From Dicyema japonicum (lineage: Eukaryota; Dicyemida; Rhombozoa; Dicyemidae), in the NCBI GenBank assembly GCA_011109175.1, contig RDEW01000008.1:1066254-1127930 (forward strand): DNA of 61,677 nucleotides, given 5' to 3'. Under the pieces are notes generated by a model. That model made no database searches and was not told where the DNA came from. It worked only from the letters and a program-made list of their open reading frames with translations. The position numbers and the translations under genes are program-made. This document shows positions 45,690 to 56,006 of this stretch, piece by piece. Every line of letters starts with the position of its first letter. The stretch's first letter is position 1.

Positions 45690-46290
45690 TATCAGTTTAC
45701 TCCTACAGGATCGGAAGAGACTTCACTCTTAACGGTCTTGGCTCACTTAATTAGACGAGGACATTAACTACTACTGGAGTAGAGGATATCAAGAGGATGA
45801 AAACCAGTAGCTAACAGGTCAGGTTTCTTATCTAACCGTCTTTTGTTAGACGTCTGGAGTGCTTGACCTTGGGACTATGGAATCCATAAACCAGAATGAA
45901 GCAAATGATCCTTCAAAACATTGGACTTGCTATTATGAAGGGTTAACAATCAAATCATATTGCCCAGAATTCGTGGAGCAACAGAACCTGTTAAACGTTA
46001 GCAACAGCATGTGTTGTTTCTAAGAAATTTATCCTTAGGAAGAAATGAGTGATATTTTTGACGAATCAAGTGACTTAAGCGATTTGAAGATGAACGTGAT
46101 GAATCAGAATAAGCGTAAGATACTAGCAGGTTAACTGGAGAGCTTAGACATATCACATCGAAACAATTTGTTCCAAACACGCTGGGTAAATTATATGAGG
46201 ATAATATATAAATGCAGTACTTGAACAGGACATTATATCCCGTCTAATAAAACATTAATTACTTTCTTGTACTATTTTCGGGGCTACACG
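45690..46290. repeat. Third, diverged copy of the ~500-bp dispersed repeat
   Basis: Shares TCTTGGCTCACTTAATTAG, ATGGAATCC and AATAAAACATTAATTACTTT with 26630-27180 and 44515-45055. Lies directly after the right edge of duplication B. Confidence 0.55.
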
Positions 46291-46609
46291 ACTTTCATCA
46301 GAAAAATATTTCTTCATAATTTTTATTTATTTTAAATAATTATTTTTTTAATAATTTTTATTATTATAATTTTTCTGATTCATTTTATGCGAATACAGAA
46401 AAAATCCATAATTTTAGAAAAATTGTGGGGATTTTAAAATTCTCCCAGCAAACTTCCGCATTTTGTGGAATTTTATTGTGGATTCGAAAGGTAGTACTTT
46501 ATATCTGTGATAACTAAATGATTCTTCTAAGATTACTATTATTATCTAAAATCCATATAACATGTTCCATAAAAAAAGATGTCTTAAAATTGTAGCAATC
46601 GATCCATTT

Positions 46610-46775
46610 TTCTTTAGGTCATCCGACCTACAAGGTGCAAACCCTTATGAATTTGACGAATCTTAAACTCGTTACCATTAGGCCAAAGGGATAAAGAAAA
46701 TTTAATGTGTCCTTTTTTAATTTCTGACGTCCAATCACGTGGGTCTATTGCAAGCCTGGCCACTTATCACATATT
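46610..46775 (-). repeat. tRNA-derived SINE-like element
   Basis: Minus strand reads CCTTTGGCCTAATGGTAACG, a Pol III box A-like start (TGGCCTAATGG), then GGGTTTGCACC as a degenerate box B about 45 nt on. The downstream part (AGACCCACGTGATTG) is shared with 48795-48940 and, in reverse, near 23672 and 41258. Confidence 0.45.
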
Positions 46776-47737
46776 AATACACAAGGTAGTATTATACTGT
46801 AGAATTTCACTAAAAGGCCCTATGAATCAGCAACTAAACCACTATTCTTCCACTTAGTACATTTTCTACTGACTGATCACTGTTAGTTTCTTTGTTGTTG
46901 AACAGAGCAAACCTATGAGATACTAAAAACGATAAGGGACTGAGAGAAATCGAGTAAGGGGACTGAAAATCTATGAAGGTAAATGGGAGACAATCCGTTT
47001 CACTTCAAGGCATGCCATTCCCGTCTGAGTTCGTCTAAGTTTTAAGTGAACCCAGAATGTTCACGAATTAGATGTTGCCTTGTTCAGTTCTCTCCGATTT
47101 GATGTAAGTAAATCAAATAAATCATTCGAATCCACATTTACTGGACTCAGACAAAATGACTTCTCAATATGATTTTCTAGAATCCGTAACTTTTTCAAAA
47201 ATGCTTAAGTGTTTACGTTTCCACTGAGCTCCAAAGGAAAATAAATAATATCCTATATGATAGAGCTCCAATCGAATCACAATACAGACAACAGTTTGAT
47301 TTAATAATTTATTCTTTTTTTAAATATAAATCGTCATGTAATTAATTATTCGAAATTAATTTATTATTAAAAAAATCATTATGTGTATATTGAGTCCTAT
47401 GTTAGTATAATAAACTGAAAAAACAATATTGGGGTTACCAATCGAGTTCCTCCAGATAAATTCATGTAGGCAAGAAGTTCATCATTTCTTCAACATTCTG
47501 CACTCACAGCAAAATCTACGGTTCTTAAAACGTCACTGCTATTAGTTAGGTAATACCTAATCTTATCCCAGAGATCAAAAGAGTTCCTTGAGTTTACAGT
47601 CAACCTAAGGTTCCAGTATTTAGTCAACATCAGTCAATCTCTCAGAAAAAATTTCTAGAAACTAAAAAGTCGCTTAAAAAGCTTAAGAGATAAACGAAAA
47701 GGCCCAAATTAGTAAAACTAATAAATTAGTAAATCAA
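46776..47737. other. No gene assembled; possible exon on minus strand near 47600-47420
   Basis: Minus strand near 47585-47430 reads NSFDLWDKIRYYLTNSSDVL and RTVDFAVSAEC before a TGA, then YMNLSGGTRLVTPIL. It looks protein-like and lies just downstream of COX4, but I could not join it into a gene. The rest is AT-rich. Confidence 0.3.
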
Positions 47738-48397
47738 TCATTTCCAATCTCCCTTATCGTAATCCCACATGGAGGCAATCCCTGTAATGGGGTTCATATT
47801 CTGCTTAAGCATTCTCTTAATCTGTTCCTCCTTAGCCTTTACAGTCAAATAGTTTGGCACTTCCGGCATCACTGATATCAGAACACCAAATACTTAACAT
47901 CTTTATCCCAGCGAACATCAGCATTGACACACCAATTATGAAGAAATAGTGGGCCAGGATCTTTCTCCAAATCCCCGTCTTAGCTTGCGATTCGCACAAC
48001 GTGTGACGGAAGGAGACTCGATAAACTAAAAATAAATGGGATAGGAACGTGATTTTTTCTCCTCCAGGGTCAGCGTCTTCCAGTCGTTCACTTCCTTCTC
48101 CCTGAGAGCCATAACTTGGGGAGTGTTGGACATGAATCGGATTGGGGGAAGGACAGTCAATTCTGTCAAGATAACGGTAATTGTGTTCGTATGGATGTCC
48201 CACGATGTCCCGATCCCCGACTTCTGGGTAGAGCTTCTCCTTGAGGTCAGGGCTGTCAAAAATGATTGCCTGCTTGGCAGCAATTGGTCGGACGACACCT
48301 GAAGAACCAGTGACATAGCGGGGGATGGTTTGATTCTTTATGTTAGAAAGGATTTTACAACTAGTTTATAAGGTAGTCGAGAAAATAGTTGGGTCAT
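47738..48397 (-). CDS. COX4: Cytochrome c oxidase subunit 4 (nuclear gene, three microintrons)
   Basis: Exons 48397-48362, 48335-48049, 48025-47894, 47871-47738; introns 26, 23 and 22 nt, all GT..AG. The protein (~195 residues) starts with a mitochondrial presequence (MTQLFSRLPYKL), then VGDRDIVGHPYEHNYRYLDR, IRFMSNTPQVMALREKE, NDWKTLTLEEKKSLYRVSF, a single membrane span HYFFIIGVSMLMFAGIK, and the family C-terminus MNPITGIASMWDYDKGDW. These match subunit IV of the inner-membrane respiratory complex IV. Exon 2 needs one base removed (or two added) at the G5 run 48144-48148 (coding CCCCC) to keep frame; everything around it is conserved. Stop TGA. Divergent from the gene starting at 48500. Confidence 0.93.
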
Positions 48398-48499
48398 AAA
48401 CACACAATGAATAATTTAAATTATTTTTATTCATTTAATTTGAATTTTTTATTTTTATTATTATTTTACAAATATTTTGTAGGTTATTCACTCATAAAG
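48398..48499. promoter_or_regulatory. ~100-bp divergent intergenic region between COX4 and a 91-residue gene
   Basis: The two start codons face away from each other 102 bp apart. The strip is AT-rich and ends with TTTTGTAG before the right-hand 5' leader, a possible splice or spliced-leader acceptor. A shared bidirectional promoter is likely. Confidence 0.5.
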
Positions 48500-48798
48500 A
48501 TGACTAGGCATACAGGAAATGCTACGTCTCCGAGAGAAACATCGGGAAATGTTGAGGCCGATATTGAGAGAGGCTGGGATCACCTGATGGTCTTCCCTCA
48601 TAATTATTGCACAATTAAGTTCTGAGTACTTCCTCTTAGAGACGAATATATCCCTTGACTTCTTCCACCGGATCAATTATCACTGAATCTACAAAAGTTT
48701 TCTTCTGTTCGGGAACTCCGGTGAACATCAGAGATCTGTGGAAGCATCCAACACTTGCTGCTGAACGCCCGAGGACAGCCGGCCTTCTGCAAAGTTAA
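48500..48798 (+). CDS. Unrecognised 91-residue protein, one 23-nt intron
   Basis: Exons 48500-48618 and 48642-48798. ATG 48500 opens MTRHTGNATSPRETSGNVEA and GWDHLMVFPHNYCTIK; the unspliced frame stops at once, whereas removing 48619-48641 (GT...AGAG) continues with RIYPLTSSTGSIITESTKVF, FCSGTPVNIRDLWKHPTLAA to a TAA. An acceptor 2 nt earlier would give an immediate stop. Preceded by an acceptor-like TTTTGTAG 19 nt before the ATG. No signal peptide or membrane span. I do not recognise the family. Confidence 0.6.
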
Positions 48799-48940
48799 AT
48801 CCGAAATATAAGATGCAAACCCTTTGGAGTTCGAATCATAGACTTAAATTCGCTACCATTAACGACAAAAGGATAAAGGCAATTCAATGTATCTTTTTAA
48901 ATTGCTAAACATCAATCACGTGGGTCTACAAGCATGGCAC
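48795..48940 (-). repeat. tRNA-derived SINE-like element, second copy
   Basis: Minus strand contains CGTTAATGGTAGCGAA (box A-like) and GATTCGAACTCC/GGGTTTGCATC (box B-like), followed by CCATGCTTGTAGACCCACGTG as in the copy at 46610-46775. Confidence 0.45.
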
Positions 48941-50085
48941 TGCCACAAATGTTTTGAGGAGTCTAACATCGAACAGAGGAGTAAGGAAAAGATTGATGAC
49001 CGGAATCATAATAAAAAAGGAAATAGGTATCAGAAGGAAACTTAACTTCTTGATTTGTCCGAGAGATCACTGGACTCCATGAAGCACATTCATAGGAGAT
49101 GCATTCCTATATATTCAGAACTGGGAGATTTTTTGCCTTCCAGATATACTGTCGAATCTTGGTCCACCAAATATGTATTTTGTCCTTTCAGACTTCCCGA
49201 AATTCTTGATTGCATCACTGACAGCATCATCAGTTCTCAAAGTGATCGTCCAACGATGGTTAATTGTAATCGCCTACCTTAAGTAGATCTCTCAACTTTT
49301 CTCAGTGCTTGTCCCAAGATCTGAAGCACTTCTTGTCGTTCGTGTTACTTGTGGAAGCCTACGACTCGCCATTCCTCACAAGAGCCACGGGTGGAGCGAT
49401 CTCTACATCAAAGTTGAGAACTTTTAAAATTTTCCATGACTTTTATTTGAATGTCGTGATTATCTTTAGATTTATTTTGGACAGGTTTTTCCTGATCGTC
49501 GGTTGCATGTTTGAACCGAAACAACCTTTTTAGTCTCAAGGAGAGTCTTTAAAATGTTCAGGTGGAACAAGATGACGTTGTGGTATACTGAATGTCATGA
49601 GGAACCGCAACACTCAATAACTTAACAGAGTATTCTCCGTTAAGGGTTATGGCTGCAACAGCTTGCTACTCTTCTATTGAGGTTAATATCGTCGTGCATG
49701 ACTTCACATACAAAACTCTGGTTACAGAATATTTTCTGAACGTTAAATTTATCCAATCATTCAAGGTAGCTTAAAGGTTAGGATGGAAGGGCTATAAATG
49801 GTCCATTAGTTCAATTCCACTGCTGGTCATTGTGTCACTACGTTGTTTTGAAAGTAAATGGTCATTTGTTCTCCTCCATTTCACTGGATCATTATTTGAG
49901 GGGTTCCACATTATGGTTTTAATGGACTTTTTTACTGAAAAAGCTTGTCCCTCAACTACTAAAGGACTTGGATATACATGATTAGTTGTTGCCAATAACA
50001 AATTTGATCTCGACGTGAAAGTGAAGATCTTTAAGACCCGGCATGCATCTCGCTTCCTAATCGTCGCCACCTTCCTACATACTTA
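48941..50085. other. No gene assembled
   Basis: Short plus-strand frames (49055-49282, 49309-49533) are protein-like in places (YSELGDFLPSRYTVESWSTK; VEAYDSPFLTRATGGA), but no family or splice model emerged. A dispersed-repeat piece (GAGGGGTTCCACATTATGG) lies near 49900. Confidence 0.3.
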
Positions 50086-50325
50086 CTAAGCTGAAGTCAA
50101 CAAATCTTTTCCACGTACCGTTGTCTGTCGTGCTCTTCCTTGTCCTTGAGGTATCTCCCGATTTTCAAATATCTTCATCAAGAACGGTCGGAAGTGTCGC
50201 CCTTGGTTGACCATAAAAACGCGGAGCGTCAAGAACATAGTAATCCTCAATAACCACGTTTGCGGGATCCCCAGGTTCAGACGAAGTATATATTCAATAT
50301 AAAATCCGTCCACAAGCATTTTGAT
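50086..50325 (-). pseudogene. LINE C-terminal fragment
   Basis: Minus strand: DGFYIEYILRLNLGDPA, VIEDYYVLDAPRFYGQPRAT and LPTVLDEDI. Same RW.L.GH.LR...DYY....RGQPRATLP pattern as 55565-55720 and 59780-60248. Confidence 0.5.
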
Positions 50326-50339
50326 GGCAACGTTAGTAT

Positions 50340-50740
50340 GTGCCTACTTGATTGAAGATTTTATTTATTTCTTAATAGAATGGCGTCATGTGATCTACTA
50401 GTCTCAGGTGGCACGAAAAAAATCATTTACTCTCCCCCAATTAATTAGAAGGGTTTTCACAACTACGAGGAACGGACGTCTTCTATAGGTGATTTATTGT
50501 CAGCATGTGGAGGTTGCAAAAAGGGCAGAGTACATCATAAGCTGGTAGATATGGGTGGTGCCCACATCGTAGACGAGCCAGGTTTACTCCCACGTCTCTT
50601 ATCCAGTATACTGGTTTGGATAGACTTGTGTGACATTGGAAGGAATCTGCATCTGTGACAGTGGTAACTGGATTTACTTAATTAGTTGGTAACTGTTAAC
50701 TTCTTTCTCGGTGTATCCTGGGTTAATAATAATAATTGAA
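50340..50740 (+). repeat. Dispersed repeat ending in LINE tail with (TAA)n
   Basis: Shares blocks with 39775-39960, 52455-52620 and 60740-61165 (GGCGTCATGTGATC, GGCACGAAAA, ACTTCTTTCTCGGTGTATCC) and ends GGTTAATAATAATAATTG at about 50720-50737. Confidence 0.6.
50488..50599. repeat. Left arm of a 110-bp inverted repeat
   Basis: Reverse complement of 51044-51154 with few differences; the spacer is about 445 bp. Confidence 0.8.
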
Positions 50741-50952
50741 ATGCGTTTTATCAACCACACTTTTTAGCTGTCTCAATCAACAGTCTTTTTATTTATTTTT
50801 TTAATTAAAATTTTTTATTTAATTAATTTTTAATTAAAATTTTAGGAGGAATGAGCGATAATTTAATATCGTCATATGTACGCACGTTCAGATGTTATCA
50901 TCCATTCCTTCCATCCCCAATGACAGGAGTCGTCTGAAACAGATACACGATT

Positions 50953-51279
50953 TTGTTTCTACGAGAAGCATCCGAAGACTCGGAGACAATAAAATATTAC
51001 AGCGACCCTCTCTCCAATAGACCAATCAGAATCCTCTCTTTCAAGGGACGTGGAGTAAACCTGGCTCGTCTACGATGTGGGCACCACCCATATCTACCAG
51101 CTTATGATGTACTCTGCACCTTTTGCAACCTCCACGTGCTGACAACAAATCACCTATTTCAATGTCATGAATTGGCACAACATTTCTCCACAATGCCGGA
51201 ACTGACCGATCTATGGGAGCGCACCAACTTAATAGCTGCTGGCTCCTGCAAGTTAGTGAGGCTGGGGTTACTTAACTAA
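50953..51279 (+). pseudogene. LINE C-terminal zinc-finger-like domain
   Basis: Open for 108 codons: RGVNLARLRCGHHPYLPAYD, VLCTFCNLHVLTTNHLFQC, ELTDLWERTNLIAAG. CxxC...H.....C after an LARLRxGH motif is the usual C-terminal HHCC-like region of Jockey/CR1 LINEs. The right arm of the inverted repeat (51044-51154) lies inside it. Confidence 0.65.
51044..51154. repeat. Right arm of the 110-bp inverted repeat
   Basis: Coding part LARLRCGHHPYLPAYDVLCTF; the left arm is the same LINE fragment on the opposite strand. Confidence 0.8.
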
Positions 51280-51405
51280 CTAACTTGCACGTTCAGGAAT
51301 TTGCCTTTAGCATGTAGGAGGGGGTCGTAGGCGAGTTGTCTCTCACCGATCATAAAATAAATTTAATTTCAGAAAATGGTAAGCATGACTATAAAATCTA
51401 ATATT

Positions 51406-51542
51406 AAACTAGACACCTGCGGAGGGCCTGTCCCGAGCTACGATTATTTGACAAACGACATTAGTCTCTTCTGGGACCTCCAAGCCCGGACTTGTATACT
51501 CTTATTAAAGCTCAATGACACGATAATTCAGGTGTCTAGTTT
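51406..51542. mobile_element. 137-bp element with 14-bp perfect terminal inverted repeats
   Basis: Begins AAACTAGACACCTG and ends CAGGTGTCTAGTTT. The interior is GC-richer than its surroundings and contains GGAGGGCCTGTCCCGAGCTA and CTGGGACCTCC, which can pair internally (GGAGG with CCTCC, GTCCC with GGGAC). Either a MITE or a structured non-coding RNA closed by a terminal stem. No matching second copy seen in the window. Confidence 0.55.
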
Positions 51543-52440
51543 GATTTAAAGTGCTTAGGAGACTTGAAATAAGTATTTTATTATTGCATTTTTAAGAAGA
51601 GTGTTTTTATTAAACAGATTAAAAAATCAAGATTTGATTGTTTTACCCAAGTGCGGTATCTCCAAATGTCACCCATCTTCGGGATCTGCTAGGATCTTGT
51701 ATTAGTGCCTAGAAATGATTAAAAATGACAGTTTTTGAAATTAGCATTCGGTCACGCCACTTGACAGGATGATATTGATCGAAATTTTCAGAAACTCAAA
51801 TTCTTCATATTTGGTTCACTTACTTTATCGAAAATATGGTTCACTCACTTTTTCGGAAATGTATTGTTTGTTCAAAACTTTTTAAAATTAAAATCCGTCC
51901 ATTTATCCGCAAATTATGGTGGAACATACATACAACATTGAGCTTTAATAAGTATATAGATATAGATGAATATCGGTAAAAATATGGTTCTTTGCTTAAA
52001 AGATTCTATTTGAATGATTTATCTCAAAAAAGACCACAAATAAGACGAGAACCAGTTGATGTGATCTCATAATGTAACAGCAGGGCTCTGTACTAGTAAT
52101 GGATGGAGAACATCCCTCAGAAGATGTAACGGACACCCTACACAGTTTAGGCCAATTAGGGTTTCCTGAGTATCTGGGACAGTCATTCACTTTTAGTCAC
52201 TTGATAGGCTCATTCCTGAATAACCGTATTTTTTCGGATTTCAATAAGATGGCTTAACATAATTAAATTCAAGCTGATAACTAATCAAAATATAATTTAT
52301 TTACGCATAAGCATCACCACACAATATTGTCGCTAACAAGCAGGAGCTATAATTACAAGGTTTCCACTTCATATTAGTCATTTTCACATCAATTAAGCCG
52401 TTTCTATTTTAATTGAGTCGCGTTCAAAATCGAGCAATAA
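51543..52440. other. No gene seen
   Basis: AT-rich, with a short near-duplication of TGGTTCACTTACTTTATCG and TGGTTCACTCACTTTTTCG around 51810-51860. No convincing coding signal. Confidence 0.35.
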
Positions 52441-52444
52441 TAAT

Positions 52445-52700
52445 AAATGCCTCATGGTGCCATGTGACTACTTGGTTGAAGATTTCTATTTTGTTCGTCT
52501 GTTCACCCTCCTCCCTTTTCTATTAGAGTGGCGTCATGTGATCCACAACTGGAAGGAATGGACGTTTTTTACATTTATGCTGCCCCCTGGATGGACCCTT
52601 TCGACGTTGAAGGTCTCTTTCTCTGACAGTAGAGAACGGATACACTTAATTAATATTCAACAAGTGCAGATAATCCTCGTCATCCAATTACTGTGAAATA
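52445..52700 (+). repeat. Fragment of the dispersed repeat
   Basis: TACTTGGTTGAAGATTT, GGCGTCATGTGATCCAC and GGATGG blocks match 50340-50740 and 60740-61165. Confidence 0.5.
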
Positions 52701-52879
52701 ACGGTATAAGAACGCAATTAATGCAGTTATGAGAATCCCTATATAGTGTGGGAAAGAGGGAATATTCCATTTTCCTGCCACTCTGAATGAGTTTAAACCC
52801 CCCACTGGATTGATCATATGATCCCCTCTAGTGAACAAAACCAGAGAGGGAACAGAGGAAAGGAAGAGAAATTCCAACC

Positions 52880-52957
52880 AAATGCCCAACGGGGAAATCG
52901 AACTCACATAGTATTGACAGCACCATGACTTCCAAACCATCAGGCTACCTGGTCATC
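52880..52957 (-). repeat. tRNA-like sequence (box A and box B present)
   Basis: Minus strand: TAGCCTGATGG fits box A, and GAGTTCGATTTCC fits box B, about 30 nt apart. Stem pairing is poor (the T stem does not close), so this is a pseudo-tRNA or SINE head rather than a working tRNA. Confidence 0.45.
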
Positions 52958-53168
52958 GGATACTTCCCTGGTGAGAAAAAAATCGGGTATCTTATAACTC
53001 CAAATTTCCTCATTACAGCCTTCACAAAAAGAAAACGCAGGCTTTCACCCGTTGGTAAGCAAAGTAGTCATCTACTGCAATAGAGGTACGTCCTCACCCT
53101 TCTGTCTACCAAATAACCCTAACCCCATAACTTCCACAAATAAAGTCAAATTTATTATCATTAAAGCA

Positions 53169-54014
53169 TCAAATTGGTGGTAGCTTAACTCCAACGACGG
53201 CTGGGTTCCTTTTAGCAAGTTCACGTTTCCCCACCATTTTGTAATCAAAAGGACAGCTGTGAGCCTCCGCCAATCTGTGCACAGTACAGAAGTGCCTCCA
53301 CATCTTACCATATAAAAAAGAAAATACCGACAACTATATTCCCCCAAAACTCCAAGTTTACGTCTGCAAAGGAAGCAACGTTTGCTGTGGGACTTTATTG
53401 GTAGGAGCGAGTCTTTATCAGACTTTTCCCTCTTTTCGGCAAAATCATGATTTTGCGAAAATTGTAAAGTTTAGGCGATCTTTTACGACTCGATCCAATC
53501 AGCTCAAAAATCATCGCATCAGGTCTTACATTTCTCACAACAGGTAATTCCACTGACTCAACTAAAATAAAAAAAATAATGTTATTAAAATTTGAAATTA
53601 AAAAAATAAATATTTAAAATAAAAAATTGTCTTACAAGTGGAGTAACCAATTGGCCCAGTATGCATATCCACCACTAATCTGAGCAGTGACCCATCCTGG
53701 ATGCCATAGTCGCATAGTAAACCGCCATTATTGAGCAGGACGTCATTAAATATTAGTTTTTGAGTCTCTGTGGAAATATCTGTGGAAATTTAGGGTACAA
53801 ATACCTTCCAATTTACGGATCGTCTCTTTAAGGTCAAAAACCGACTTGAAACGAGAAATTGTGACCTCATAAATTTTGCCCACTAAGTTCTGGACACTAA
53901 ATGTTATACGGAGGAAATGATCCTCGGTCTTTTTAAAGCTACTATATAAAACGTTTAGCTACTTCTGTGGTTGTTTATTCCACTTTTCTGACGACCACCA
54001 GAATCGGCTGACAT
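53169..54014 (-). CDS. ZFAND4: ZFAND4-like protein: ubiquitin-like domain plus AN1 zinc finger
   Basis: Minus strand. Ubiquitin-like part: ISRFKSVFDLKETIRKLEG, a 25-nt intron (53780-53804), then DISTETQKLIFNDVLLNNGG, LLCDYGIQDGSLLRLVVDMH and TGPI. A 74-nt intron (53562-53635, GTAAGA donor) precedes a linker ELPVVRNVRPDAMIFELIG. AN1 finger: KRCFLCRRKLGVLGEYSCR, 24-nt intron (53304-53327), then HRLAEAHSCPFDYK and the end NPAVVGVKLPPI with TGA at 53169. Adding one base at 53291/53292 gives the full C-x2-C-x11-C-x-C-x4-C-x2-H-x5-H-x-C pattern. One join within the linker (near 53400-53470) and the 5' exon (candidate ATG 54014) do not fit the frame. UBL followed by AN1 is the ZFAND4 architecture, a ubiquitin-pathway protein. 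Confidence 0.85.
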
Positions 54015-55560
54015 GGACACAAAGGTCGGATTAGTTTGAATATTTTATTATTTCGATTTAAATTTGAATATTTTAAATTTTTTATTAATTTAATATAATT
54101 TTATCTTTAGTCATTTGTTAAATGTAAATAAACAATTTCCACCATAAAATAAATAATAACTATTCTACCTCAACGACTTGAAAAACCTGGGAAAAGAATA
54201 GAAAATGACTGACGACTGGACTCAATAAGAGTCCTAGCTGACAATAGATTTGTGTAAGATAAGTCGACATTCAAAATTGTTTCTTTTGCTGCATCAGCGG
54301 CTATAACTATAATGGAACGTGAAAGTGCTCTAATAGTAATAATGTTTGCAATACTAATTGAATCATCAATAACGATTGTTTATTTTGTTTGTTGTAATAG
54401 TGATTGATTTTTAGCTTAACCACTGTGTCCTTTATGCTAATTCAATAGGCCACTCATATCCGCTTGTCGATTATTACTTTTATTAATTCCAAATACAACA
54501 AGTAGTAGGTCGGATGCTAACTGATTTAGCGCGTCTTGTTCCCTTCATTCGGATCGAGTGAGGAACAATGATCCTTCATTGGAGTTCGTTTTCGTCAGAC
54601 TGGGAGTAGTTTTCTCAATCAATTTGATAATTTTGTTATCTCTGTTAGTGAAAACCTTGTAAACCATTTGGAATAGCTCGACTTTCTACTTTGCGTATTT
54701 AAGCAGAGATTGAATTTACTGCTTATTTCTTTACCAAAAATCACTCAAAAGTTATTTTAACTAATACACCCTGTTTCACGTGTCTTCAGTTCCCCATATC
54801 GGACATTTGGTTCACTTAATTATTAGCACGAAAGAAAACATACGTGAATCTGGAGACATACCCTTAAGTGTTCTCTTAAGCACAGCTGTATAAGTGGATA
54901 TTTCTTTCTGATTCAAACTGTCTGAGTACCCTCTGGAATTTAGTAACGATACAATCCAGTCATCACAGAAGGAATAAACTTTTTTGCTGTGAAATATAAA
55001 CGGAGAAATTTTCAGAAAATCAAAATTTTATAGGTTTTTAAAAATTCTAAAAAAACTCCCAAAAAATTGGTTTTGGTCAAAAATATTATCGGCGTAAGCG
55101 CTACGCCAAAAATAGTCAATAGAGTCTATTTAGTTACTATCGACCTCGCTAGCTTGTAGACCCCTACAGCTTTGGGTTCGACGATATTAGACAAGATCTG
55201 AATGGAATACTGACATGACAAAATTTGTTACGCATGACTGATAAACAGAAGATAATCTGTGCACTAAGGATAACAACGAAATCGGTGGAAGGATCCAAGA
55301 TCCAAAGTGTCTTGATTTCTAAATGAAGTTGAAAATTCAATTAATACTAGAAATCCTTGAAATTAAGCTATTTACAATATTCCAAAACAGTAAGAAAATC
55401 AAAATAATATTCCCATAATCAAAATTCGAGACGTTAGAATTTTGCTACTAAAACTCTTCTTGAAATTCGATAACTTATATAATTATGTTTCTAATAATAT
55501 TTTTTTAATGATGTTCATCTGTGTATTTATTTTAATAAGATATGCAAGTGAATTTTTTAA
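54015..55560. other. No gene assembled
   Basis: AT-rich 1.5 kb between ZFAND4-like and a LINE fragment. Short frames only; I see no conserved motif or splice-consistent exon chain. Confidence 0.35.
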
Positions 55561-55564
55561 TTAA

Positions 55565-55725
55565 CATTAGTATTGGGATAGACATGGTCCTCGGCTGTCT
55601 ACGGAATCTTGGAGCGCTAGGAGTGTAGCAGTCATCCATGGAGACATCAGCTTTGACATTAAGGTCCATTCCTAGAACGTATACAAAGAGCCTTCAGTCA
55701 TTAATGAACCTCATTTTCTTATCGG
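55565..55725 (-). pseudogene. LINE C-terminal fragment
   Basis: Minus strand: RLFVYVLGMDLNVKADVSMD, DCYTPSAPRFRRQPRTMS. Same family pattern as 50086-50325. Confidence 0.45.
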
Positions 55726-56006
55726 ATAAGCAAAACTTTGTCAATTGCAAAACTAACATGCTACGGTTCTAATACCACAAAGAAGTTAAATGCGTTTATT
55801 GATAGTAAATGGCAATTTAATTTTTTTCTATGTCCTTTCTTTTGATAAAGTCCATCAATATCTTAAATTCTCGCAAACCCTAGTAAGAGACAAGCTTTTT
55901 TTATTAAAAAAATAATTGTCTTAACTTACAAAATAATTTAAATAATTTTTAAATTAAATTTAAATTATTTTACAACAGCCTTTGTGTTAAAGTGATTGTT
56001 TTATAA

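Noticed and set aside
48112-48160. A 40-nt intron in COX4 explaining the frame break
   Set aside because: It would delete the IRFMSNTPQV segment, which matches the family well; a single homopolymer indel explains the data better.
51406-51542. RNase MRP or SRP RNA gene
   Set aside because: Only a short GGCCTGT...GAGCTA resemblance; no supporting helices could be aligned by eye.
52680-52940. Minus-strand 86-codon ORF near the tRNA-like sequence
   Set aside because: Begins inside the tRNA-like head and shows no domain; probably chance.
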